From: Phytoseiulus persimilis
Lineage: Eukaryota > Arthropoda > Arachnida > Mesostigmata > Phytoseiidae
Assembly: GCA_037576195.1 (NCBI GenBank)
Contig: CM075101.1
Span: 30,256,001-30,320,000, forward strand
Direction of reading: 5' to 3'
Length of the DNA: 64,000 nt
A program made the position numbers and the translations under genes. A model generated the notes under the pieces. It saw only the letters and a program-made list of their open reading frames with translations. It made no database searches and had not been told where the DNA came from. Position 1 is the first letter of the stretch, and each line of letters starts with the position of its first letter. Below, piece after piece: positions 48,177-61,054 of this stretch.

Positions 48177-51100
48177 CTGTGGGGAATAGCGATGGAATGA
48201 GCTCATTCAACTTGATAGCTTCTCGTATCTTCTCATAGGGGCTATGAAAGCAAAGTGGAATCATAAGGTCATATTCTGTCTTGCCCCAACATGAGTTTAT
48301 TTCGCTGAAGGCCCGGATGCCTCTTGATCCTCAGCAGATCGTATTTGTGTATGGTAGGATACATCCTCTCTGAACGTCGAGTGCTGTTGGTTGAACGAAA
48401 TGTCAGTTACTCAATCACGAAGAGAATCAAGGATTTTTCCGAACTCAACGAAAAGCTGATACAATCAGAAGCCGAATGAAACAACGGTTGGGACTGTTTC
48501 AACAAACACGACAAATCCATCAAGCCCAGATTGCTTAAGACTCCTTACAGGCTGAACGAGAGGCGACGTTGCACTATTCCGGCTCGAGGGGTCGACTTTG
48601 TGTTCCCTCGGAGCCTGGCGAAGCTCTGAGCATCGAGTCTAGTCTAACACTCTAATCTGAGAACCCGAAGATGCTAACGTTGGTCTTAGCAGCAGAGAAA
48701 GCCGCGTTTTGTCCACCGAACAAATCGGACAGAAATCATCGCATTCTGGCCCGATTCTACCCCACTAATCTCAAATCGAACACTGGAGCAGCACAAGTTT
48801 TGCTTCTCTCCGACTCTCATTTTTCAAAGCTCGATCGCTCTTCGATTCTTCCATAGCAGCTCCTCATGAGCCAAGGATCGGCTCGGGAACCAGAACGAAC
48901 TTTCCTCGATTCCCCGGGGAACACTCTGTAACACTTCGAGTGTGACGAAACATTCCGAGCAATGTCTAATCTAGTCCACAATGCCGCACCGGTCGTGATT
49001 CTTTCTCGAAGTGAAATATTTTCTTCGAGAAATGGATGCTTTTCAATCGTTCGATAAACTGGGCGCTAAATTGACGGATAGCGAGCATACGTATTCGGAA
49101 CGCTCGACGTAACCAGAGTCGACTCCAACACCCGCTCCCGGAAGCAGAGCCACTAGGAGTCGGATCGGTCGACCGATAGTGGATCAGATGCTTCGCGAGA
49201 GTAACGAATTCGGATTGATATCGGTTTCCTTCACAAGTGCGTGAAACTGTCCGGAGAACTACGGTCATTTTGGATTGCTGTCGACTGGGACTGATTCGAG
49301 CCGCTTGATCAATCATTGTTTCGAGCTGTAGTAGTCGGTACTATCGACGGATTATGAGGTGGAATTCCGCGGTCCCAAGCGTGCAATACAGTGAGCTCAG
49401 CTTCGGCCTTTACAGTACTTGATGATGTCACGCAGAATCACGTCGAGGAGCCGACACCACTTGAAAGCACTCCAGAGAACTTTTTGCTCGCCAACTTACA
49501 TACCACTATCGAAAGAACTGAAACCTTCTCATTCGAAACGAGTACTCGGTGGCCCCGACAAGAAGGAATGATGTTTTGATGAGGCGCGCAGGTACCTTCT
49601 TGGAACCGTGGTTAATCGAAGGAATTTCTTCTAGAATACTCGCTGAAGTGTTCTATGAGCGCGATCGACTTGAGAGCTTCACAATGCAGTTCTTATATAC
49701 GTTCCGCAGCCAATCCGAATCGGTACAGAGGGTCGTCGACCCACTGAATGTTTCCTACTGATTTCCCAGCGTTGAGTTACCAGCTGGTCAGCATCGCCCT
49801 TCCTATTTATAGCTGTCAGTGCTATCGAAAGTCATATCATAGTTGTCGAGCAATACATGGAACTCCCGAAGCTTCCGGTTCAGCCAGTTTGAGAGCTTGG
49901 GGCATGTTTCGGCGTGTGAGCTCGGAGCGACGAACACTTGATCAGAGCATCGCATAAAATTTTCACTCGACTCACTGAAAAGCTCGAGAATGACTTGCCC
50001 ACAGACGAGAAACTGAAGTGTCCTTTCATTTGAGCCGTTGCTCACACAGGATCAAGTTGTGGTTTCGGGTCATCTATCAGAGACTTCGTTGAATGAACTC
50101 TGTCTCCCCGAAACATGTTTCAAACAATAACCATTCTCTATTGGACCGGTAGCGCGACATCTGTCGAGACGTAACATCCAGCTCTCATCAAGCTCGCTTG
50201 GTCGTACAGACTATATCACTGTACTTCCTCTATCCTCCCGCATCTCCCAGATGTCTAGCCTGGAGTTTTTTTTATCAGCGGGTATTATCCATGTGAGCCG
50301 AACAATCCTGCTGAATTTTGCATTCTTCTTGGCCGTCCGTGAATTCATTTTTCTCCTATGGCTCTTCTATCTCTTGCCATTGTCAATTTTCCTTTTTTTC
50401 GCAATCACAGTTCCGGGGGGAACGGATAAGTTCTCAAGGTTTTGGCTGAGGCGGCTTCGTATTCTCGACTGGACCCATTGGAAGCGGTGTATAGAAAGGT
50501 CGTGAGTCCGGCAACTCCTGAACAAAAAATGCCAAAGCGGAGGATTTCCCAAAGTGGAAATCAGAAAAATAAGGAGAGAGGACCTCCCACCTCAGAACGA
50601 ATCACATCGAGGCTGTCTCAGGGACTTCGGTTGCTTTTTCAACAGCACTTTCCTTTTCCGTGGACACCGCTCACGCACAGAATTCTGAGTGTCGTCGACC
50701 AAGAGCAACGTGGATTATAGGGCGGCTAAATTAGTCATTGTTTCGAGCCGTACCAATATCCATTGGGAAAGAGCGAAACCCTAAGGTTTGGGCTCTGAAT
50801 CGTCTGTTCGAGTTATGCTCGAGTGGCTGGGATTACCAGCGCCTGGAACGCTCGAATTGATCGAGTAGACTTCCATATAGCGGCGACCCGGTGGCTCTCG
50901 TGTTACATCGAGAGCCGCGTCGTCACAAGCTGCCCGCTGACAATCACCGTGGGTCCGATGACAGGAGGCGACACTGAAGATACATCGAAACCGGTAGCCA
51001 TCCTTATTAGGCGCATACTCATTGAATATCGTCTGAATTCTGCCTAGAGCAAAGTTCATCTAACGTAGGATCTAGCTGGAAAACCGCGGAGCGCGTACGA

Positions 51101-52648
51101 GGGTTCGAGAAGTAAAGACATTGAAGCCGATTTTTCCCGCCAAAACATTCAGGCCACGCATGTCGGTCGCCGGGGCGAGTGATCAATCTCGTTGGATATC
51201 ACATGGCATATGGGGAAGCTTGAGATGAGAATCAAACACTGACACGGACAGAAGAAATCCCGGTCTTTGAAGCAGGAAGAAGTGCAAAGAAGGAACACGT
51301 TCCACGAGATTTTGCTCGACAATCTCTCACAAGCGAATAAAGCCTCAATAAAGCGGGCCGCTGTGAGAAAATGCGGGATCGCAGTACGGAAGTGTACTAC
51401 GAATGGAATGAGCGACGGGTTGAAATGAGGGAGTTTGGGTCGTAATCGGGCGTCTTTGGCGACACGCCAATGAGCATTCACTTTCGATCAAAATCTGCTT
51501 GAGACTCTCAATGCGCATCGAATGCGTCGGGGCCTGGGAACATGCCGCGTGTACGAGATCCCATCGTGATTTGTATCGGAATTGCTTCAGAAATATTCTC
51601 CCGTTTTCGCTGACTCCGGAACACGGACGTCCGCAAGGCGGAGATATCTCGTGGCCAGATGTGGAATCGGGTCTCGGCAAAGATGGTGGGTATCGTGGAG
51701 GGGACGAACGACTTGTAGGATCGGGACGAGAACACATTAGATGGCTGATTCACTGAGGTTCATCCTCCAGGGTTGAGTCTCTTGGTCAACTAGGCTGCAG
51801 TGGCTGTACGGGTATACGGAACTGCTCAGACTTTGTCAGTCACCCATGAGTTTCACTTCTACCCGGTCTGCGGCTATAATCGGTTAACTCACTCTGGCGC
51901 AGAAATGCGTTATACTGGGTTCGAAGTTCGAGTTCAGAAGATTGAAAATCTACTGAGAAATCACCTTCCGCAGTTCGCGTGCATGGTCCTCATTTGGAAC
52001 GGGACACGTCGAAGCATAATGCATGCCCTGAATTCATGGTATAAGTTACGCAGAGGTAAATATTTCATAGGTTCACTTTTGCGTCTCTAGAAGGAGCGTT
52101 ACGCGTCGACTTTATGCTCACCAAAGTCTGCAGGGCGTACTGAAACGAGAACACGTCGTCAACGGTGGTGTTGTCGAGCTCAGCTGTGTCTCATTCACCT
52201 TGGATAACTAGACAGTAATTGTTCCGGAGTGAATAGTCTTGGATTCCAATCCAGGATCCCTGTAGTCTGATCGGAACGGCTCTCGATCCACTCGGAAGCA
52301 CGACACACGGTCCGCTTCTCTTTGACACTCAGTTCCAATGCTTTGTTTCCGACTCGGCTAGCATCCGGCACAATTTCCTCTGCCCGGAACAAGGAAGAAG
52401 CCTGCGTGATTAGGATATCGCGTTGTAGCTGTATAATTATTCCGAGGGCGACAGCATTTGTGACCAGAGCTCTCGACGCTTCGCTGAACTAAATACTCCT
52501 TCCCAGGGTGTTGAACTGCTCATCGCACCATTTGAAATACGGAACGGTTCCGCTTTCTAGGAAGGTGTCAGACTCGATGGCTGCCCACCTTTTCATACAA
52601 GCTCGACCGGGTATTCGAAAAAGTTTATCCGCGGCAAATCAGGCACTG
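48177..52648. other. no gene supported
   Basis: About 4.5 kb. It should include the first exon and promoter of the glycosyltransferase gene, which I could not pin down. The hydrophobic plus frame at 50251-50505 and the others have no recognisable motif. Nothing else is seen. Confidence 0.3.
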
Positions 52649-55580
52649 TTGATTGATTTGATTGATTTTATTTCGATCTTCCATATGCACATATGGCCCC
52701 TTTCGTTTCAGGGGTGAAGTGTTTTGCATTCACAGATCATTTTTCTCGGTTCTCCAAGCATCGTAAGATTTCCTTCGTCCTTCTAATGTCCTTCGGTGTT
52801 GAGTCGGGCTGAAGTCCAATTCGGAACGGGAATTCTCGTGGGGGATACCTTCCTTCTTCGCATTCCATCACGACGTGTGTGTCGGTTTCGGGTCTTCCGC
52901 ATATGTTGCAGTTCAAGTCGATAGAAGGATCGCGGTTACATCGTTGGGTTCTGGTGTTGACGATTCCTGCTCTTGTTAACGCCAGAAACCGATTGCCCCG
53001 CGAGTTATCGTACATATCCAGTTGGAGACCTCTTGTCTCTTTGAATTGTCGATAAATGCACAGTGTGGGTTTGGATTCCATGTTCTGTTTCCATGTATTG
53101 TCCAGTTTATTCTGCAACCTCGTTTTGAGTTCTTTGCGGAATAGAGTCCACATTGCTGTGCCCGATGTATTTCTGGTCAGTCCGAGGTTTTCCAGGTCGA
53201 TTAGCAATCTCAATTTCTTGAGTCTCTCTGTTGCTCTGACCGTGATGTTTGTTATCTCGGTCGCCGTGAGGACAAGCTTGGGCCATCTCGTTGGGTCCAT
53301 AGATCTTATCCTTTCGAAGTACATCGTTTTGCTCGTGGTTTCCCGGGCGTCGAAGGAGCTCCAGCCTAGTTTTCCCTCGATGAACTCTTTTGTTATGGTG
53401 GAGTGGGGTATCCCGAGAGCCCATCTTCCCGCATCTCTTTGCCTGACTTCGATGAGGTTTCTCAGTCTTTTGAGCATTGTAATTGCCGCGTTGCAGTATG
53501 TGAGTTGCGGGACAGCGGTGGCTTTCCAGAGAATTTTGGATACTTCGAAACGGTTGAAGCTACAGAGTGTTCGCGCGTTGAGTTTTTGGATCGCCTTATT
53601 TGCCGTTTCGGTCAAGATTACCCAATGTTGGGCCAAGTAGTCTTTTTCGGCTGATAATTCGATTCCGAGATACTTATATGATGCTACCTCTGGTATTTGC
53701 ATCCCTTGTATACTCAGGCTCCGATTTTGGATATGTGTCTTTGGTGGTCAAGAGAAAACCAATGTGCCGCTCTTTTGAGGATTGAATTTGATGGACCGGG
53801 CGTCTCCAAATTCTGTTGTTACCATCAAAAGCGTTTCCATATCCTCTCTATTTTTTCTCTTTCACGTCCCAGAAATTGCCTTTTTTCGCAAATCTGAAGC
53901 CAATCTCTTTTGAGAGTAGTTGCCGCTCGAGATCTGCTATATACAGGCTGAAGAGGATCGGAGATAGAGGACATCCCTGACGAAGTCCGGTGGGTATGGA
54001 CATTTCGTTCGAGGTGTGGTCACCGTATTGAATGAAGATGTAGGTGTCTTCATACAGGTGTTCAATGAGCTCAATCAGTGTTGGGTTCATTCCTCTTTCC
54101 TCAAGGGTTTGCCACAGCTTCCGTCGATCGATGCGATCGAAGGCTTTCGTAGCATCCAAGAACACGCAAATCAGACCCGTTTGTTGGGCTCTAGCGGTCT
54201 CAATTGCCGTTGATAGAACAAAAATGTTGTTTTCGCCCCGGCGGTCTTTCCTGAACCCATTTTGCATCTCCGATAGTTGTTTTGTCTCCTCTGTCCATTT
54301 TTGTATGTGTTTCTTGTCGGGTCCAGTGGCTGAATTCTCGGAGATTCCCGCCTAGGTGGTTTTCACCTCCGAACCTGTTGTGACAAGATCGACTCGTGGC
54401 CTCGAGAGGAAGCGTCGATCCTTATGGTTAGGATTGTCCCCGGCTTCCAGCAGGTGATTTGCTATGCTAGTAAGGTAAGCTGTCATATCCAGCGGTTGGA
54501 CATCGTTACCAGCTTCATTTACTATTCGTATCCTGTCTGGTGCCTTTCTCTCGTTCTTCTTGATGTACTCCCAGAATGCTTTGGTTCTTGCTTGTCTGGG
54601 GGCTCTCATTATTTGGTCGTACATTTTACGATCCCTGATATGGAGTTGGTTCGCGATTTCGGTTCGGACAGCGTCTTGTGCTATTCGATACTGCCTTTTC
54701 GCTTCTTCCACGCCAATTCCAGTGTGTCTGGCTTTCCTCCATGCACAATTCTGTTCCCTTCTGTATCTCGAAAGTCGTAATATTTCGGGGGTGAGTATTC
54801 TCTTCCTCGTGTCTAAAATTGATGAGTTTGGTACTTTTGGTCATTGCATTTTGGAGGGTAGTCACCAGATCCCTGTAGTTGGCCGACCTTGGTGATCTGA
54901 CCAAAGCTTCCAGTTCACTTGTGGCTGTTTCCGCCGCTTTTTGTAACCGTAATACCTTCACTCGTGCCTTTTGGAGTTTTTCGTTTTTCTCGCCCTTACC
55001 GAGGTGTAGGGTAATGAGGTTATGGTCGCTCCACTTAAGGACTTCTTTGTTCTCGTCTATGTGCATGGACATGACCTCTCGGTATGCTGCAGCGTTGCAG
55101 AGAACATAGTCGATTGAGGACGAATGACCACCCTGTGTTCGGGTGATCCTTCCTGCGCATTTTTCGGACAGATTCAGAATTGTGAGGTCGTGTTGGTCGG
55201 CTAGCTCAATGATGAGCCGGCCCCGGCCATCTGGTCTTCCGTCAAGCTGTTGGATATGGGCGTTCATGTCGCCCGCAATCACTAGCTTGGTGTCCTTCTC
55301 AACTCTAGCTCGGATAACATCTCCTATATTTCGGAATTGTTCCTTATTCGAGTTCTGATCGGCGATGGCGACGTAGACTGGGATGAAGACCCATTGTCGG
55401 TTTCCTATCTCAGCGCCTATTGCAATGAAATCAGCCCCTTCTTCGGTCCAGCGTATCTCCTCCATGGTAGATCGGATAAGTATTCCTGTTCCACCGGATG
55501 ATTCACTGCCAGAGGGTCCTTTTCGATTGTTCCCGTAAAATGTGAACCCTTCGATCCGAGGTGGATTTTCTAGGATCACA
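52649..55580 (-). mobile_element. degenerate 5'-truncated non-LTR retrotransposon copy
   Basis: Minus-strand pieces of one element of the same family as 57.6-61.5 kb. In order: an AP-endonuclease (55579 downwards; AGDMNAH, IDYVL, SDHNLIT), the linker, reverse transcriptase parts (FRKDRRGENN, FLDATKAFDRIDR, GLRQGCPLSPILFS), and the C-terminal part to a stop at 52737 with a Cys/His motif (CNICG ... HVVMEC). The copy starts within the endonuclease, so it is 5'-truncated. Compared with the fuller copy it lacks about 70 codons near 54318, after SATGPD, and a short segment near 53856 that includes the catalytic FADD box. Stops and frame changes also occur. The 3' end has the family hairpin and a TTGAT-like repeat tail at 52649-52667. 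Confidence 0.93.
52681..52696 (-). other. 3' hairpin of the non-LTR family, copy 1
   Basis: CCATATGCACATATGG is a perfect 7-bp inverted repeat around a 2-base centre. It lies just before the short tandem repeat tail and is identical in the other copy at 57681-57696. Confidence 0.8.
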
Positions 55581-55690
55581 AATTCACTGACCAGCTGTCA
55601 GGATTTCGATGACACAAACGAAACCGTTTCCAAACCGATCACCGATAGCATGCCAACGAGTTCGGAATGCTCGCTATGGGTGCCGCTACA

Positions 55691-56387
55691 TTTGAGCGGA
55701 GGTCCAATTTGAGCGGAGTCCCGATTTGAGCGGAGTCCCGATTCGAGCGGAGTCCCGATTTGAGCGAAGGCCCGATTTTAGCGAAAGCCCGATTTGAGCG
55801 GACAGCAGCGGTGCGGAAGACGCTGGTGTTGTTCGAACTTATTTCACTTCGTTCCTTTCGAATGTATCGGTTCCAGGTAGAGCCTGGCAGGACTGGCTGC
55901 GCGCGTTGTGCCGGAGTGCGGAGAAAGTATGCCGCTGAGCTTCGTGGATTCGACCAGAGGGCAACCTTTGCTCATCATTGACCACTATTATTCTTTGCGT
56001 CGCCGCAATTTACGGCCCACCGACTAGCGAGAATCGGAGTGCCGCGCGAGCGTAGCGAGCGGCGTTGACAGCAGCTCTTCGATGAGGCGCAAGCCCTCAA
56101 ATCAGCGATCGGTGTCTTGAACTCCCTCAAGGAATTGGACTCAGAGAACGCAGGCTCTCGTCGGTGCCATGAGCAGTGTTTTATGGTACTGGCTCAAGAA
56201 ACGAGGGCTGCAGCCTGCAGCTCTTCTTCAGTCATGATCGCCATCAGAAGGTGCCGGACCCAACTCTAGCGCGAGCAACGGTACCACAGCCGCTGTTGGC
56301 TTCCGCTCGAATCGGGCCTTCGCTCAAATTGGGTCTCCGCTCACATCTGAACTTCGCTCAAATCGGGCCTCCGCTCAAATCGAGCGG
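55691..56387. repeat. foldback structure with 17-bp minisatellite arms
   Basis: The left array at 55691-55801 has about six and a half copies of a 17-bp unit (TTTGAGCGGAGTCCCGA and variants). The right array at 56303-56387 has about five copies of the same unit on the opposite strand. The similarity extends a little outside both arrays (CGCTATGG-like ends). The 500-bp centre has no recognisable gene; a frame at 55760-55981 is not supported. Confidence 0.75.
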
Positions 56388-56527
56388 AAATCGCTATGAG
56401 CATGCGGGCGGCGTTCGAGTCGGTTTCAGCTCGGAGTGCACGTCCACGACAGCTTCTCTCTAGCCGCACGTCTGCCGGTGACGGCCAATTTCCAAATTAA
56501 TCTCCGCGCGAGGCCAACTTCCGCACA

Positions 56528-56792
56528 GGGCCGATTTCAGCGCGAATGAGCGTTGCGCGTGGAACTATGTGGTGCGGAACGGCGTTCGTACCTTTTTCCA
56601 TTCGCAAGATGAGAGAGAACAAGGTCCTGAGGAAAATCGAGAGCTTTTGTTGAATGAATGGTGCGCGATTCTTGGTGATCCCGTGATTCATTGCGATCTC
56701 ACACAGCAAGAATCGAGATCTTCCGCGAGCGTAGCGAGCGGCACCCTTCAGCCGGGACCGCAGTATCACAGACTGTGCGCTGAAATCGGCCC
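56528..56792. repeat. second small inverted-repeat element
   Basis: GGGCCGATTTCAGCGC at 56528-56543 and its exact reverse complement at 56777-56792 enclose 233 bp. The word GAGCGTAGCGAGCGGC occurs inside it (about 56737-56752) and also inside the neighbouring foldback (about 56048-56063), which links the two structures. Confidence 0.65.
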
Positions 56793-57009
56793 GCACCCGT
56801 CTGCCGACGGTCTCGCTCCGCGGAGTGTGAGATGAATGTGCCGGAAAAGCCATTCCACATAGTCATGGCACAGAAAAGCCCCAGTAGGGGGAATGACTAG
56901 GTTTCCCTGAAAAGGCAGACATGGACATTCTCCTGCGTGTGCTCTCGGACATGTCGAACCGTTCGAGCTCCTCCGGATAACCTTCCATTACTTCAAAATC
57001 CCCGCACCC

Positions 57010-57029
57010 GGGGGGGGGGGGGGGGGGGG
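57010..57029. repeat. homopolymer of twenty G
   Basis: An uninterrupted run of 20 G, preceded by CCC. It could form a G-quadruplex and is a likely place for length error in the assembly. Confidence 0.9.
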
Positions 57030-57680
57030 ACATAAAAACAATGTCAACACTCTGGAGCCACCTCATCTTCTGTGACGTGATACGATCAACTTCGCAGGCT
57101 AGGTACCCTTTCTCCAGAGAATGGCATGAGCGTTCGAAACACTCTGATATATTTGCCATTTGTTGGGTCTTCAACACCGGCCAACGAGCTCTGTTTCAGT
57201 ACTCCACTGATCCGAGTCATCGAGTCCCCGTGGCTGTGGGAGTTTGGGAACGATCTGAAAAGGGTGACTTCTGTTGTGCAAAAGTAGCATCAATGACATC
57301 TTGCGTCAATGAAATCTCCAATGCTTCATCGAACTTACCCTCATTCAGAAGCTATCGAAATCGAAAACACCTCATCCCGATACCTTTCATTCGTCCTTCA
57401 AATGAATGAGCTTGAAATTCCTCAGAACTCAGTGGCTGAAACACGATGATGTGGACCGCTGTCGTTCCCTTCGTGGTGCGAGAGCGCCACGAAGGATCCA
57501 GCGCAGGATCCAGAGCGCTACCTGCTCGAATTCTGAGGAACCCAGGAACGTGCCGAACGGCAGTGGCATATCTAACTCGAGGCGCGTCCGGGGCTTCCTA
57601 AGAACAGCAAGATCGTGTTCCCTACGTGAAATATTGGGGACTCCTGAAGTTTTGGATTGGATTGGATTTATTTCGATCTT

Positions 57681-57696
57681 CCATATGCACATATGG
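57681..57696 (-). other. 3' hairpin of the non-LTR family, copy 2
   Basis: Same CCATATGCACATATGG inverted repeat as at 52681-52696, directly before the TTGGA repeat tail. Its conservation in two otherwise diverged copies suggests it helps the element's reverse transcriptase recognise its RNA (inference). Confidence 0.8.
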
Positions 57697-57729
57697 TCCC
57701 TTTCATTCCAGGGGTGAGTCGTATTGCGT

Positions 57730-60700
57730 TCACAGATCTTGCCGCTCCCAGTTAGTTAGGGTCACCTTCGTCTTTTGCAGAACTTCATGTTTGCTATTGG
57801 GTGTGAGTCCAATTCGGAAGGGAAACTCCTCTGGGGGTAAAGTTCGTTCCTCGCACCCCAAGACTACGTGTCTTTCTGTTTCGGGTGCTCCACATCTTGA
57901 ACAGTTGATGTCGATGGAGGAATCGCGGTTGTGTTGCCGGGTCTTGGTGTTCAGCATTCCTGCCCTGGTTAACGCTAAGAGCTGGCTTCCGCGGGAGTTA
58001 TCGTACAGTCCGGGGTTGATTCCTCTAGTCTCTTTGTATCGTCGGTATGTACTCAGTGTGGATTTGGACTCCATCCTGTCTCTCCAGGTGGCGTCCAATT
58101 TATTCCGCACCCTCAGTTTGAGTTCTTTGCGGAACGTCTTCCACATCAGCTTGCCGGATGTGTTTTTGACCAGTCGGATGTCCCCACATTCGAATTGCAT
58201 GCTCAGTTTTTTGAGTCTCTCGGAAGCTTCGATTTTGGTTTTGGTGAGTTCGATGGCCTCGAGGACAAGTTTTGGCCATCTATGTGGATCCATTTGTTTT
58301 ATCCTCTCGAAAAACATCACTTTGCTTATGGTTTCTCTGGCATCGAAGGAGCTCCATCCGAGTTCTCCCTCAATGAACTCCTTCGCTATAGTGGAGTGCG
58401 GTATGCCAAGAGCCCATCTTCCCGCGTCTCTCTGCCTGACTTCTATGTGGTTTCTCAGTCTTTTTGGCATGGTAATCACTGCATTGCAGTATGTGAGCTG
58501 CGGGACTGCTGTAGCTTTCCAGAGTATTTTGGAGACTTCGAATCGGTCGAAGCTCCAAAGTGCTTTCGCGTTTAGTCTCTGGATTGCTTGGTCGGCTTTT
58601 CCTGACAGTTTAGGCCATTGTCTAGCCAAGTGGTCGCTGTCGGTAGATAGTTCGATCCCTAGATATTTGTATGATTCCACCATAGGTATTGGTAATCCTT
58701 GTATCCTGAGATCTCTATCCGGAGTATGGGTTCCTGCTGGTCGAGAGAAGACCATTACACCGCTCTTCTCTGGGTTAAATTTGATGGACATGTTGTCCCC
58801 AAACCTTGTAGTAACCTCGAGGAGCGTTTCCATATCTCCCATGCTGTTTGTCATCAGAACTAGGTCATCTGCAAACAGCAATCCGGGAATTGTGAAGAAC
58901 TTTTTTTCTCTCACATCCCAGAAGTTGCCTTTCCTTGCGAATCTGAATCCTCGTCCTGTTGCCAGGAGTTCTCGTTCAAGGTTCGCAATGTAGAGGCTGA
59001 ATAGGATCGGAGATAGTGGACAACCTTGTCGGAGTCCAATTGGTATGGACATTTCGTCCGACGTGTAGTCCCCATGTCGGAGGATAACGCGGGTATCCTC
59101 GTACATGTATTTAAGGAGTTCGAGCAGTGGTTTGCTCATTCCTCTCTCCTCCAGAGTTCGCCATAGCTTATTCCGATCGATTCGGTCGTATGCTTTTGTG
59201 GCGTCTAGGAAAACGCAATAAAGCCCTTTCTTATGGGATCTTGCGGTTTCAATTGCAGTTGTCAAGATGAATATGTTATCATCTCCTCTGCGATCCTTTC
59301 TGAACCCATTTTGCATTTCTGATAGCTGCTCTGTATCTTCCGCCCATTTTTGTATATGTTTCCCAAGTATTTTGGTAAAAACTCTATACAGAACGTCTGA
59401 TACTGTTATGGGTCTGTATGTTTTGAGGTTTCCCTTTATCGAGTTTGGTTTTTCAATCAGGGATACCCTGCCTATCCTCCATTCTGTTGGTATCTCATGG
59501 GTACCTTGTAGAATAGCGTTGAAGACATCTGTTACGTAGTTGTATCCAGTGTCGTCTAGTGCCTTGAGGACTTTAGCTGGTATTCTATCCGGCCCCGTCG
59601 CAGATGAAGCGGATATCGACACGAGTGTCGACTTCACCCACTCTATAGTTGTGGTCAGATTTACCGGTTCTCTTGGGAGATTGGGTTCCCTCTGGGGTTC
59701 GGGGTCTCGTGTTGCCTCCAGTAAGCTTTTTGCTACCAGCGTAAGGTGTGACGTCATCTGTGTCGGTTGGATGTCGTCACCCTTCTCGTCTAGCACGCAC
59801 AGCTTTTTTGGGGGTTTGTATTCATTTCTCCTAATGTGGTCCCAGAAGGCTTTTGATTTTGCCTGTCTTGGAGCCCTCATGATTTTATCATATATTCTCT
59901 GATTTTCGGTTTCGAGCAAGCGGGCAACCTCATTTCGGACAGCGTCTTGTGTCTGTCTATATTGTTGTCTCGCCTTGTCGGCGCCTGTTCCTAGGCGTCT
60001 CGCTCTCCTCCATTCCCGGTTCTGTTCCCTCCTTAGCTTCGATAGTCTCGTTAGCTCAGGTGAGGACATTTTTTCCCTCGGGTTCAGATTAACGAGTCTG
60101 CTGTTTTCGTTCAAAGCATTTTGGAGGGTGTCTTTCAGATCTCTGTAGCTGGCAGACCATGTTGTCCTGGTCTTCGTCATCAGAATCTCTGAGGCCTTCT
60201 CCGCTGCTCTTTTTGATCTTAACAGTTTCACTCGTACCTTCTTTTGGTGTGCATAGCCTCTTGGTTTCCCCATTTGTAGGGTCATCAGGTTATGATCACT
60301 CCAATGAAGGATTTCCTTTTTTTCGTCTATGTGCATATACGTTAGTTCCCGATAGGTTCGGGAGTTACATAGCACGTAGTCTATTGTAGTGGAAATCCCA
60401 CCCTGGGTTCGTGTGGTCTTCCCACTACATTTTTCGGTCAGATTGAGAATGATTAGATCGTTTTCATTGGCTAACTCTTGGAGAAGTTTGCCACGTCTAT
60501 CTGTTCTCCCGTCAAATTGGGATAGGTGGGCATTCATGTCCCCCCCCCACCACAATTTTGACACCTGACGTTCTGTGTTCTCGAATGATGCGCCCAATCT
60601 CTTTGAATTGGTGTTCGTTCGATTTGTGCTCCATCGTAATGACGGCGTAGACTGATATGAGGATCCAAGGTTGGCCCTCTATATCAGTCCCCAGAGCACT

Positions 60701-60970
60701 GAAATCTGCCCCTTTATGTGTCCAGCGTGGTTCATCCATGGTGGAACGGATAAGTATTCCCGTACCACCAGACGATTTGTTGCCAGAGGGGCCAGATCGA
60801 TTGCTACCGTGGAAAGTGAACCCCTGTATATGTGGTGGTTCTTCTATATTCATCAGGTTGGTTTCAGTTAGGTGAAGGACGTCATATGGTGATGGCGTTC
60901 CCCCACTCTGTCCCTCTAATAGATCTTTCCTCAGACTTTCCCATTTGACTGCGCTTTTCCCCCTTTGCAT
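57730..60970 (-). CDS. retrotransposon endonuclease/reverse transcriptase (ORF2), one frameshift
   Basis: The reading frame runs 60970-60512 and then, after a one-base shift at the nine-base C/G run (60540-60548), 60597-57730, giving about 1,080 residues. The endonuclease shows GGDMNAH, the TRTQGG/IDYVL block and SDHNLM, the metal-binding and catalytic motifs of AP-type nucleases. The reverse transcriptase shows FRKDRRGDDN, FLDATKAYDRIDR, GLRQGCPLSPILFS and the catalytic box LLFADDLVLM (FADD at about 58864-58875), followed by the thumb-like block ending KYLGIEL. The C-terminal half has VRQRDAGRWALGIPHST and ends with a CCHC-like motif (CSRCGAPETERHVVLGC). An extra base in the homopolymer would alone explain the frame break. 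The long plus-strand frame at 57626-58993 is only its antisense. Confidence 0.9.
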
Positions 60971-61054
60971 ATTGAAGACCCCGATTCTGAGGTCAACACT
61001 GCGTGTTTTATTTTCCTCCTCGGCTGGGGTTTGCTTCTTGGGGGCTGCGGTCCG

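Noticed and set aside
57626..58993. 455-codon open frame on the plus strand
   Set aside because: It is exactly antisense to the reverse transcriptase of the minus-strand retrotransposon, whose motifs are clear; its length follows from codon composition of that gene.
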